This document shows positions 1-5,388 of a stretch of DNA of 5,388 bases, one piece after another (position 1 is the stretch's first letter; every line of letters begins with the position of its first letter). Origin of the DNA: Rickettsiales bacterium (GTDB taxonomy: Bacteria; Pseudomonadota; Alphaproteobacteria; Methylaequorales; Methylaequoraceae); contig PALK01000012.1 in the NCBI GenBank assembly GCA_002710765.1, positions 1 through 5,388 on the forward strand. The letters run 5' to 3'. Position numbers and translations under genes: made by a program. The notes under the pieces were generated by a model. That model did no database searches and was not told where the DNA came from. It saw nothing but the letters and a program-made list of their open reading frames with translations.

Positions 1-683
1 AAAGGAGCCAAACCAAATTCCTGCCCAGCGTCCCATATGGTATTGAAAATTTCTTCTGCATTCTTGGGATGACAAAAAACTTCATATCCTAGCTCACCCG
101 AATAACCTGTTCTACTGACGACACAGGAAGGACCATGAAAATCCTTTAGTCGAGCTATTGAGAACCGAAACCACTTTAATTCACTAATACTAGGCTGTAC
201 TGGAGCAGTCCAGATAGTTTTCTCAAGAATATTTAGGCTTCTTGGTCCTTGAACCGCGATGTTGCAAAGATGACCTGTCGAGTTTCGCACCCATGCATTT
301 ATACCCATTTTTTCAGCCTGTTCTCTTAACCAAACTCCACTAAAATCATTACCTCCTACCCATCGGAAATTATTTTCACCTAACCTAAATACAGTACCAT
401 CATCGATCATGCCTCCATTTTCATAACACATCGCTGTATAAACTACTTGCCCCACCGATAGTTTATCCATATTTCTCGTAACACATTTTTGCATTAGTTT
501 TTTTGCATCTGGTCCAGTAATTTCATACTTTCGTAAAGGAGATAAATCCATAATTGCTGCCTTCTCCCTGCATGCCCAATACTCTTCGATAGCTCCATAA
601 TTAGTCATAGCGTTAGGAAGCCAGTAACCACTATATTCAACAAAATTTCTAGTATGATTAGAAAAAGAAGTATGAAAACCTGT
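1..683 (-). other. GcvT/T-protein tetrahydrofolate-binding domain of Tdm (incomplete)
   Basis: From about residue 411 the chain resembles glycine-cleavage T-protein and its relatives (DmdA, dimethylglycine and sarcosine dehydrogenase C-termini). Visible landmarks are YEITGPDA (463-470), GQVVYTAMCYENGGMIDDG (488-506), NIAVQGP (551-557) and the Y-S-G-E-L-G-Y-E box (604-611). In T-proteins the acidic residue in the G-x-x-D-D loop contacts folate. The domain is cut after residue 637. A complete family member would need roughly 130-170 more residues, so the stop probably lies a few hundred bases beyond the left edge. Confidence 0.85.
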
Positions 684-1913
684 TTGTTTAGTTTCTTCCA
701 TGTCTGCCCCCGTTGTCTTTCGCCACCCAATGGACCGCCTAAATTTATTTTTTTCCGAATACGTTCGTACTTGTATATCTGTTGGATTCCACCCATTTGC
801 TGGATCCACATCGCACGGACAGGCCGTGGAAATACAAATTAGGTTGGTAAGAGCCTTTAACAATACGAAATCACCTGGGCGAGACCATGGTTCATCCATA
901 CCCAAGGCATTAGTATCATCAAGCATAGTATTGAAAAAAAAGTTTATTGCTGGCCACCCACCTCTTGGTTTTATATCATACTTCTCTAAATCTATATTCA
1001 TATTATCAGAACAATTTATGTGACCAGGATACCCCAAGTCCTCATAATATCGACCGGTACAAGCCAGACCGAAGGTATCATGCCGGCCGCAAGTATCTTG
1101 GATAATTTCCACAAGAGGCTCATGATCTAAAGTCCAATATTTTGAAAAAATTCCAGGGCTTGGATAAAGAGAACCCATTAAACTTCTGGTAGTTGTTGGA
1201 TCAATATCCCTCTCAATACCTTTGTCTAATTCACGAAGACTGAAGGCCTGGAAATCCGAACATTCCCTTCCTTGTACATCCAAAATTTGAATGTAATCCC
1301 CCGCAGTTACTTGGTAAGATTTGGCCTCACCTGGCTGGATATTTTTATCAATGAGAGGGTCAGCCAAAGGATCCGGTGGTAATACTCCTCCTTTTGGTGT
1401 TTTGGGAATGGCTCGTTTGATATATACTAGTAGCTCAGTTGGGACATTTTGGGCTTCAGGTAACATATGATCTCCAGGAGCTGCAATAATTAAAAGACCA
1501 TCTGAAGAGGAGACAAATTCAGCGGAGTCATTTGCCCTAGAGCCCTCAGTAAAAATCCTAATCGCGTTTCCATTTTTTATGTCAAAATTTGTCTTTCTAA
1601 GGGCATCTAACACCTTGAGTCCTGAATAATCCCCAGAAGACAACAATTTGATCAGATAGTCTGCTCTTCCACAACCTTTAGCTCCTAACATTGCTGCATC
1701 AGACCTCCCAGATGGGTCAAAGAAAACCATTTCGGCTAGTTGCAAGCCTTCTCGATCTATAATTGCTATTTCATCACCCTTTTCTATACTTATACCCCGG
1801 CTCCCACCCCCAGGCACTACATGACGTTCAACACCATGTGGAAGAATAGGAAGACCAGGAAAACGACTTGACCCAATTACTTTGGGCTTCTCTATGAAAT
1901 CCATAATTCCCAT
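1..1913 (-). CDS. tdm: Trimethylamine N-oxide demethylase Tdm (tandem DUF1989 plus GcvT folate domain), C-terminus beyond left edge
   Basis: This enzyme is predicted to be cytoplasmic and to cleave TMAO to dimethylamine and formaldehyde, passing the one-carbon unit to tetrahydrofolate. The frame is open from the ATG at 1913 to base 1, giving 637 residues and no stop, so the 3' end is missing. Residues about 25-170 form a degenerate DUF1989-like copy. Residues about 195-385 form a canonical DUF1989 domain with CGRHDT (275-280), C285, C301 and ACPCD (364-368). From about 411 onward it is a T-protein fold with GGMIDD (500-505, the folate-site acidic pair), QGP (555-557) and RTGYSGELGYE (601-611). 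C285/C301/C365 are spaced 16 and 64 apart, as I recall for the Tdm zinc cysteines. The start at 1913 overlaps the cupin stop by one base (TGATG) and has an AAAGAGG ribosome site 7 bases upstream; the next Met (residue 4) is less likely. Other members of this architecture could demethylate a different substrate; the TMAO call rests on domain order, cysteine spacing and the adjacent transporter. Confidence 0.82.
   Translation of the reverse strand, partial: MGIMDFIEKPKVIGSSRFPGLPILPHGVERHVVPGGGSRGISIEKGDEIAIIDREGLQLAEMVFFDPSGRSDAAMLGAKGCGRADYLIKLLSSGDYSGLKVLDALRKTNFDIKNGNAIRIFTEGSRANDSAEFVSSSDGLLIIAAPGDHMLPEAQNVPTELLVYIKRAIPKTPKGGVLPPDPLADPLIDKNIQPGEAKSYQVTAGDYIQILDVQGRECSDFQAFSLRELDKGIERDIDPTTTRSLMGSLYPSPGIFSKYWTLDHEPLVEIIQDTCGRHDTFGLACTGRYYEDLGYPGHINCSDNMNIDLEKYDIKPRGGWPAINFFFNTMLDDTNALGMDEPWSRPGDFVLLKALTNLICISTACPCDVDPANGWNPTDIQVRTYSEKNKFRRSIGWRKTTGADMEETKQTGFHTSFSNHTRNFVEYSGYWLPNAMTNYGAIEEYWACREKAAIMDLSPLRKYEITGPDAKKLMQKCVTRNMDKLSVGQVVYTAMCYENGGMIDDGTVFRLGENNFRWVGGNDFSGVWLREQAEKMGINAWVRNSTGHLCNIAVQGPRSLNILEKTIWTAPVQPSISELKWFRFSIARLKDFHGPSCVVSRTGYSGELGYEVFCHPKNAEEIFNTIWDAGQEFGLAP
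759..1331 (-). other. Canonical DUF1989 catalytic domain of Tdm
   Basis: Residues about 195-385 carry the DUF1989 hallmarks in order: a GDYIQILDVQG start, ECSDFQAF (217-224, with D220), EIIQDTCGRHDT (269-280), C285, NCSDN (300-304), a WPAINFFFN segment, SRPGDFVLL (344-352) and STACPCD (362-368). The family includes the urea-carboxylase-associated proteins now linked to carboxyguanidine deimination, and the demethylase half of Tdm. Cysteines 285, 301 and 365 are the candidate zinc ligands, and D220 is a candidate active-site residue. The cysteines and the acidic residue are read directly; their roles are inferred from the family. Confidence 0.78.
1404..1841 (-). other. Degenerate first DUF1989-like domain of Tdm
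   Basis: Residues about 25-170 of the demethylase can be laid against the canonical DUF1989 domain that follows. VVPGGGSRG-ISIEKGDEIAIIDREG matches the PGEAKSYQVTAGDYIQILDVQG region. SRANDSAEF...LLIIAAPGD...PTELLVYIKR matches SRPGDFVLL...LICISTACPCD...PTDIQVRTY. The copy is shorter and lacks the three cysteines of the second copy (AAPGD replaces ACPCD), so it probably does not bind metal and may serve structure or subunit contacts. The alignment was made by eye. The domain boundaries are approximate. Confidence 0.6.
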
Positions 1914-2284
1914 CAAAATGCCTCTTTATCTAAATCAATGACTTTTCCACGGTGGGTTACAACTATTGTACAGCCCGAAGGCGAGACACTGTAATGACGA
2001 GACCCACCTTTTAAGGAAACAAAATCACCTTGCTTATAGCTGTGGCCATCATGATCTACTAAATCTCCATCTAAAATAAAAAATTCCTCTGGACCCTCGT
2101 GTTCATGAGGGTTTGATCTAGCCCCAGGGCCCATTTTATAAAGATATGAACCCTGACCCAATTTAGGATCATAGCTTAAATTATACCACCAAACATCCTC
2201 ACCTGGTAATCCAGGTTGGTCAAGAATCTCCCATTCAAGGGTATGAATATTTGCTACCTTTCTTAATTTACCAAGGTCGTTCAT
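1913..2284 (-). CDS. Small single-domain cupin protein, function unknown
   Basis: This 123-residue soluble protein has no signal peptide or membrane segment. Its core is a perfect cupin motif 1: G54, H60-x-H62, E66 and G73 in the G-x5-H-x-H-x3-E-x6-G pattern, which normally supplies three metal ligands. Motif 2 is G86...K92-G-G94...H97 and keeps the fourth-ligand histidine, but has Lys for the usual Pro and Ser101 for the usual Asn. A single divalent metal site is therefore likely. The N-terminal 45 residues (W18, VWWYNLSYDP at 31-40) probably cap the barrel. The ATG at 2284 overlaps the permease stop by four bases (ATGA) with AAAAAAGG 10 bases upstream, and the stop overlaps the tdm start, so the gene is locked into the TMAO operon. 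Possible jobs are small-molecule sensing, metal or formaldehyde handling, or a side step in TMAO breakdown; none can be shown here. It lacks the Tyr of cupin-type DMSP lyases. Confidence 0.85.
   Translation of the reverse strand: MNDLGKLRKVANIHTLEWEILDQPGLPGEDVWWYNLSYDPKLGQGSYLYKMGPGARSNPHEHEGPEEFFILDGDLVDHDGHSYKQGDFVSLKGGSRHYSVSPSGCTIVVTHRGKVIDLDKEAF
1921..1927 (-). promoter_or_regulatory. Ribosome binding site of tdm (AAAGAGG)
   Basis: AAAGAGG lies 7 bases before the ATG at 1913, inside the last codons of the cupin gene. It is the clearest Shine-Dalgarno match in the window and fixes the tdm start. Together with the TGATG stop/start overlap it suggests coupled re-initiation, with tdm possibly translated more strongly than the genes before it. 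Confidence 0.7.
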
Positions 2285-4347
2285 AAGCCTAAAGCCTTTT
2301 TTCTTTCTTCAGCCCATTTTCTAATCAAATGATCTACAGCTAAGCCAATAAAAGCTACACAAAATCCTAAAGTTAAGCCATTTCCGATACCGTTTTTATC
2401 AGATAAGGATTTCAAGATATATTGTCCTAAGTCCTCCGTTCCTATCATTGCTCCAATGATTACCATGAAAAGTGCGAAGACAACTGTTTGGTTAATTCCC
2501 AGCATCATGTGAGGGAAAGCAAGAGGTAATTCTATTTTTATCCACCGTTGTAACCGATTTACTCCTGACATTGATCCTGCATCGTGTAAGGAATCTGGGA
2601 CGCTTCTTAACCCTTCAACGGTGTATCTAGTGGCCGGGATGGTAGCATAAACGATTACTGCAATCAGAACGGAGGTATCTGTAACCCCAAAAAGCATAAT
2701 AACTGGTATCAGGTAAATAAAAGATGGAAATGTCTGAAATGTATCACAAATCAGTATTATCACTTTGCTAGTGAACTTTGTCTGAGCACAAAGCGATCCA
2801 ACAAGAATCCCAATCAGGGCAGAAACAATAACCCCAAAGGTGGCCATATAGGCAGTTATAAGGGCCCTATCCCACCATTCAGTGAGTGCTATAAAAGTTA
2901 AAAAGGCTCCTACTATAAGTGCAGATTTAAGACCACCTATTATATAACCGATACCCATAACTAACAAAAAGGTTGCGACTACTGGCATACTTAGATACGC
3001 ATGCTTCATTGGTAGTAAAACTGATATTATCAAAAATTCGTTAAATACCTTAAGTTGGAAAAAAAATGTATCAACAATCCAATCTACTCCACCCTGCCAA
3101 AAATTTTCGGTTGTTATTCCCTTATTGTGCGGAATTAAATATAGATAGTTAAAATCCTCTTTGAAAATAAATGTTCCCATATAGGCAACGAGGGACCATA
3201 TCAAGACTATAAAAGACAAAATTATCTTATATTTATGCCTCTGCATTAAATTGAGATCGGCAAAATAGTCTACTTGTTTGTTAGCCCAAGCAAGGGAAAG
3301 TTTATCCAAAACAACAGCTATTAAAACAATACAAATTCCTAGCTCTATTGCTTGCCCCACTCTTAGCCCATTAAGGGCAAGTAACAAATTAAAGCCAAGA
3401 CCTTTTGCCCCAATGAAAGAACTTATTACAGCCATAGCAAGGCATTGCATTATTACCTGGTTAACACCAATAAGTATATCCCGTCTCGCAGTTGGAATTA
3501 AAACCTTAAACATCAATTGAGTTTCATTGCATCCGCTCATTAATGCTGCCTCAGTTACCTCCGGAGGCACTCTCTTTAAGCCAAGAATAGTTAGACGTAT
3601 CATTGGAGGTGTAGCAAATATTATAGTTGCGATTGCTCCAGCATGATCCCCAACCCCAAAAAATACCATTGCGGGTACAAGGTAGGAAAAGTGAGGCATT
3701 GTTTGTGCTATATTTAACAATGGTGCTAATAAAGCCTCAACACTCTTATTCTTATAGGCAAGCACCCCAAAAAAAAGGCCTAGGATGAACGATGCAGGTG
3801 CAGCAATTAGAACAAGCGAAAGGGTCTCCATTGCTGGCTCCCATTGACCAAAAATTGAAATGTAGATACTGGCTAATCCAGCCAATGTAGCAAGGCCCAA
3901 ACCTTTTAGGGAGTAACCTAATAAAATAGCTGCACTACAAACGGCGGTCCAAGGTAATGCGGGCCAAGACCATCCCGTTTCATTCACAAAATCCCAACTA
4001 GTAAAAGTAACTATTGTTTTTACACCACCTAACAATATCTCCCGAATAACCTGGATACAGAAAAGCACAGCACTGGATAAAGCCCTGGTCATCTCTTTAA
4101 TTAATGGCCGCTCCTCATACTCTTCTATGTCAGGGTCATATATTTCTATTGGCATAAATTCATACATTAAATAGCTGACACAGTCATTTATGAGTAGTGG
4201 AAGTCCTGCTATTAGCGGTGGGAAACGCCAGAGGATATTATTTTCAGAAGGATTTATCAGTAAACAGAGTGAGAAAAAAGCTCCCAAAAGAAAAACAAAC
4301 TGTGTTAACTTCATATTTTTAGAGATGTATTTCTGTAACTCACTCAT
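2281..4347 (-). CDS. tmoW: ABC transporter permease with two fused ProW-type domains, probable TMAO permease TmoW
   Basis: This inner-membrane channel subunit is predicted to import TMAO (or a related quaternary amine) with TmoV and a periplasmic binding protein. From the ATG at 4347 it has 688 residues, about twice E. coli ProW (354). Domain 1 (about 175-350) has an EAA loop at 266-285 (EAALMSG...VLIP) followed by GVNQ and FIGAKGLG. Domain 2 (about 495-678) has a divergent loop DAGSMSG...IELP at 589-608 followed by GINQ and MIGTEDLG. Many hydrophobic segments flank each loop, with extra ones at the N-terminus and around 375-390 in the linker. The frame extends upstream to a TTG at 4383 inside tmoV, but that TTG has no Shine-Dalgarno sequence; ATG 4347 lies 10 bases after the tmoV stop. 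Only a weak AGG about 14 bases upstream precedes it, so the start is probable, not certain. The substrate is inferred from the downstream tdm; glycine betaine is the main alternative. Confidence 0.78.
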   Translation of the reverse strand: MSELQKYISKNMKLTQFVFLLGAFFSLCLLINPSENNILWRFPPLIAGLPLLINDCVSYLMYEFMPIEIYDPDIEEYEERPLIKEMTRALSSAVLFCIQVIREILLGGVKTIVTFTSWDFVNETGWSWPALPWTAVCSAAILLGYSLKGLGLATLAGLASIYISIFGQWEPAMETLSLVLIAAPASFILGLFFGVLAYKNKSVEALLAPLLNIAQTMPHFSYLVPAMVFFGVGDHAGAIATIIFATPPMIRLTILGLKRVPPEVTEAALMSGCNETQLMFKVLIPTARRDILIGVNQVIMQCLAMAVISSFIGAKGLGFNLLLALNGLRVGQAIELGICIVLIAVVLDKLSLAWANKQVDYFADLNLMQRHKYKIILSFIVLIWSLVAYMGTFIFKEDFNYLYLIPHNKGITTENFWQGGVDWIVDTFFFQLKVFNEFLIISVLLPMKHAYLSMPVVATFLLVMGIGYIIGGLKSALIVGAFLTFIALTEWWDRALITAYMATFGVIVSALIGILVGSLCAQTKFTSKVIILICDTFQTFPSFIYLIPVIMLFGVTDTSVLIAVIVYATIPATRYTVEGLRSVPDSLHDAGSMSGVNRLQRWIKIELPLAFPHMMLGINQTVVFALFMVIIGAMIGTEDLGQYILKSLSDKNGIGNGLTLGFCVAFIGLAVDHLIRKWAEERKKALGL
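2295..2302 (-). promoter_or_regulatory. Ribosome binding site of the cupin gene (AAAAAAGG)
   Basis: A purine-rich AAAAAAGG ends 10 bases before the ATG at 2284, within the last codons of the permease. The spacing is a little long, but with the ATGA overlap it supports translational coupling and the chosen start. Confidence 0.5.
2314..2862 (-). other. Second permease domain (BPD_transp_1) with divergent EAA loop
   Basis: Second homologous core in the same chain. Its ATPase-docking loop reads SLHDAGSMSGVNRLQRWIKI with D-A-G in place of E-A-A, followed by MLGINQTVVFALFMVIIGAM and IGTEDLG. Its position equivalent to domain 1 and the shared G-[VI]-N-Q and [FM]-I-G-x3-L-G motifs show an internal duplication. 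Confidence 0.8.
3289..3828 (-). other. First permease domain (BPD_transp_1) with EAA loop
   Basis: Transmembrane core of the first half of the permease. It contains PPEVTEAALMSGCNETQLMF, the canonical cytoplasmic EAA---G loop that docks on the ATPase, then ILIGVNQVIMQCLAMAVISS and IGAKGLG. These are typical of ProW/OpuAB permeases of the betaine/choline class. Confidence 0.8.
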
Positions 4348-4357
4348 ATCAATTATA

Positions 4358-5388
4358 TTAACCTGGGCTTTTTTTATCGCCAAAGAGGACTTTTATTATC
4401 CGTAAGCGTTCTATTACCCCGACTATATTCCCTTCCTCATTTGTAACACCAGCTAGTTCAGCCTGGCTCAATATAGATTCAGCCACAGTTTCTATCAAAG
4501 CATCTTTTGATATCCTTAATTTTCCAATTTTCGATGCCTCCTGGTAAGGATCCATTATCGCCTCAATTTTAAGCACTTTTTCTCTGGGTACGTCCTGGGT
4601 AAATTTACGAACGTATTCAGTAGCAGGATTCAGAACTATATTTGCTGGTGTATCAATTTGTTCGATGATGCCGTCTTTCATTATAGCTATTCTATCAGCT
4701 AACCTTAAAGCCTCATCAAAATCATGAGTGACAAACAAAATAGTTTTTCCTAAAACTCCTTGAAGCCTAAGAAATTCATCTTGCATTTCCTTTCGTATTA
4801 ATGGGTCAAGGGCAGAAAATGGCTCATCCAGAAACCAAATATCCGGCTCAACAGCAAGAGATCTAGCTATGCCTACTCTTTGCTGTTGGCCACCTGAAAG
4901 TTGTCTTGGGAAATAATTTTCTCGACCCGTTAGCCCTACTAACTCAACCATTTCCATGGCCCTCTGAATGCTTTCAAGAGTACCATTACCTTTAATTTGC
5001 AAAGGAAAAGCAATGTTTTCAATTACTGTCTTATGCGGTAATAAAGCAAAACTCTGAAAAACCATTCCCATTTTGTTACGACGAAGTTCGATTAATTCTT
5101 TATTTTTCATCCGAACTAAGTCATGCCCGTTTACGTATATCCGCCCAGAAGTAGTTTCAGTTAATCTAGAAATACACCTCAAAAGGGTTGACTTTCCTGA
5201 GCCTGACAACCCCATAACTACCAGCAGTTCTCCCTCAAACAGTTCAAAAGTTGCATTGTTGACCCCCACGATACAGCCAGCATTTTGAAATAACTCATGA
5301 TCAATAACACCCTTTGTTGTTTGGAAGAGCTTTTTAGCGTTATTTCCAAAAATTTTATAGACAGATTCACACTTTATTACTGGTTGGT
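4358..5388 (-). CDS. tmoV: Betaine/TMAO-type ABC transporter ATP-binding protein, probable TmoV, N-terminus beyond right edge
   Basis: This cytoplasmic ATPase energises the fused permease encoded next. 342 residues are visible, plus a partial codon at the edge. Walker A GLSGSGKST is at visible residues 59-67, the Q-loop MVFQSFALLPH near 109-119, signature LSGGQQQRVGIARS at 163-176, Walker B IWFLDE at 183-188 with DEPFSALDPLIR, and the switch histidine in FVTHDFDEAL at 221. These are hallmarks of the ProV/OpuAA class. A GTG at 5269 could look like a start, but the frame continues upstream with CESVYKIFG, which matches the ProV N-terminus, so the real start lies a few codons past the edge. The C-terminal 70 residues hold only one weak CBS-like segment (IVGVIERLRIIKVLFG), whereas E. 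coli ProV (about 400 residues) has a CBS pair. The stop is 10 bases before the permease ATG. TMAO specificity is inferred from operon context. Confidence 0.8.
   Translation of the reverse strand, partial: QPVIKCESVYKIFGNNAKKLFQTTKGVIDHELFQNAGCIVGVNNATFELFEGELLVVMGLSGSGKSTLLRCISRLTETTSGRIYVNGHDLVRMKNKELIELRRNKMGMVFQSFALLPHKTVIENIAFPLQIKGNGTLESIQRAMEMVELVGLTGRENYFPRQLSGGQQQRVGIARSLAVEPDIWFLDEPFSALDPLIRKEMQDEFLRLQGVLGKTILFVTHDFDEALRLADRIAIMKDGIIEQIDTPANIVLNPATEYVRKFTQDVPREKVLKIEAIMDPYQEASKIGKLRISKDALIETVAESILSQAELAGVTNEEGNIVGVIERLRIIKVLFGDKKSPG

Noticed and set aside
1..683. Stand-alone glycine-cleavage aminomethyltransferase GcvT or DMSP demethylase DmdA
   Set aside because: The T-protein-like domain is in the same uninterrupted frame as two DUF1989-type domains, which neither GcvT nor DmdA has.
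605..1023. Short open frames on both strands (605-811 minus, 654-842 plus, 700-1023 plus)
   Set aside because: All lie inside the demethylase frame, which encodes conserved DUF1989 and GcvT motifs through this stretch. Their translations resemble no family and are out-of-frame shadows.
1913..2284. Cupin-type DMSP lyase (DddK/DddQ/DddW-like)
   Set aside because: Size and motif 1 are similar, but the residue two after the metal-ligand glutamate is F68, where as I recall DddK has its catalytic tyrosine. The neighbours point to TMAO rather than DMSP.
3278..3520. Plus-strand open frame of 80 codons
   Set aside because: It is antisense to the first permease domain, which has clear EAA-loop motifs, and its translation is low in recognisable structure.
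4190..4405. Plus-strand open frame of 71 codons
   Set aside because: It is antisense to the permease N-terminus and the tmoV 3' end, with no family resemblance.
5267..5269. GTG as the start of the ATPase gene
   Set aside because: The frame continues upstream with a VYKIFG motif matching the ProV N-terminus, so this codon is an internal valine.
5073..5288. Plus-strand open frame of 71 codons
   Set aside because: It is antisense to the ATPase Walker A region, where the minus-strand coding is unambiguous.
2281..5388. Plain glycine betaine/proline transporter ProVW
   Set aside because: The sequence class fits, but direct coupling to a DUF1989-GcvT demethylase and the reduced CBS tail favour a TMAO importer. 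Kept as the main alternative because the binding protein is not visible.

Overview
The window appears to be a single, fully coding, minus-strand operon fragment. It reads from the right edge to the left edge with no intergenic gap longer than about 10 bases. Base composition is moderately AT-rich (roughly 40% GC judged by eye). The gene set fits a marine proteobacterium, most likely an alphaproteobacterium with methylated-amine metabolism; the exact lineage cannot be fixed from this sequence.

In order of transcription the window holds: (1) a glycine-betaine-type (ProV/OpuAA-like) ABC transporter ATPase, whose first few codons lie beyond the right edge; (2) a double-length ProW-like permease in which two permease domains are fused in one chain; (3) a 123-residue cupin of unknown function; (4) a large enzyme with two DUF1989-type domains followed by an aminomethyltransferase (GcvT/T-protein) folate domain, running off the left edge after 637 visible residues. 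The last gene is easily missed because its frame has no stop inside the window, but it is open without interruption from 1913 to 1.

The DUF1989 + GcvT architecture is that of trimethylamine N-oxide (TMAO) demethylase, Tdm. Three cysteines (C285, C301, C365) have the spacing I recall for the zinc ligands of characterised Tdm. The transporter would then be the TMAO importer TmoVW rather than a general osmolyte porter. Inferred pathway: TMAO is imported by TmoXVW (TmoX not in the window), Tdm splits it into dimethylamine and formaldehyde, and the GcvT domain captures the one-carbon unit on tetrahydrofolate.

The junctions are tight: 10 bases between tmoV and the chosen start of the permease, a 4-base ATGA overlap between permease and cupin, and a 1-base TGATG overlap between cupin and tdm. 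This implies one transcript with translational coupling. No promoter, terminator, RNA gene, mobile element, repeat array or CRISPR was seen. The least explained element is the cupin sitting between transporter and demethylase.
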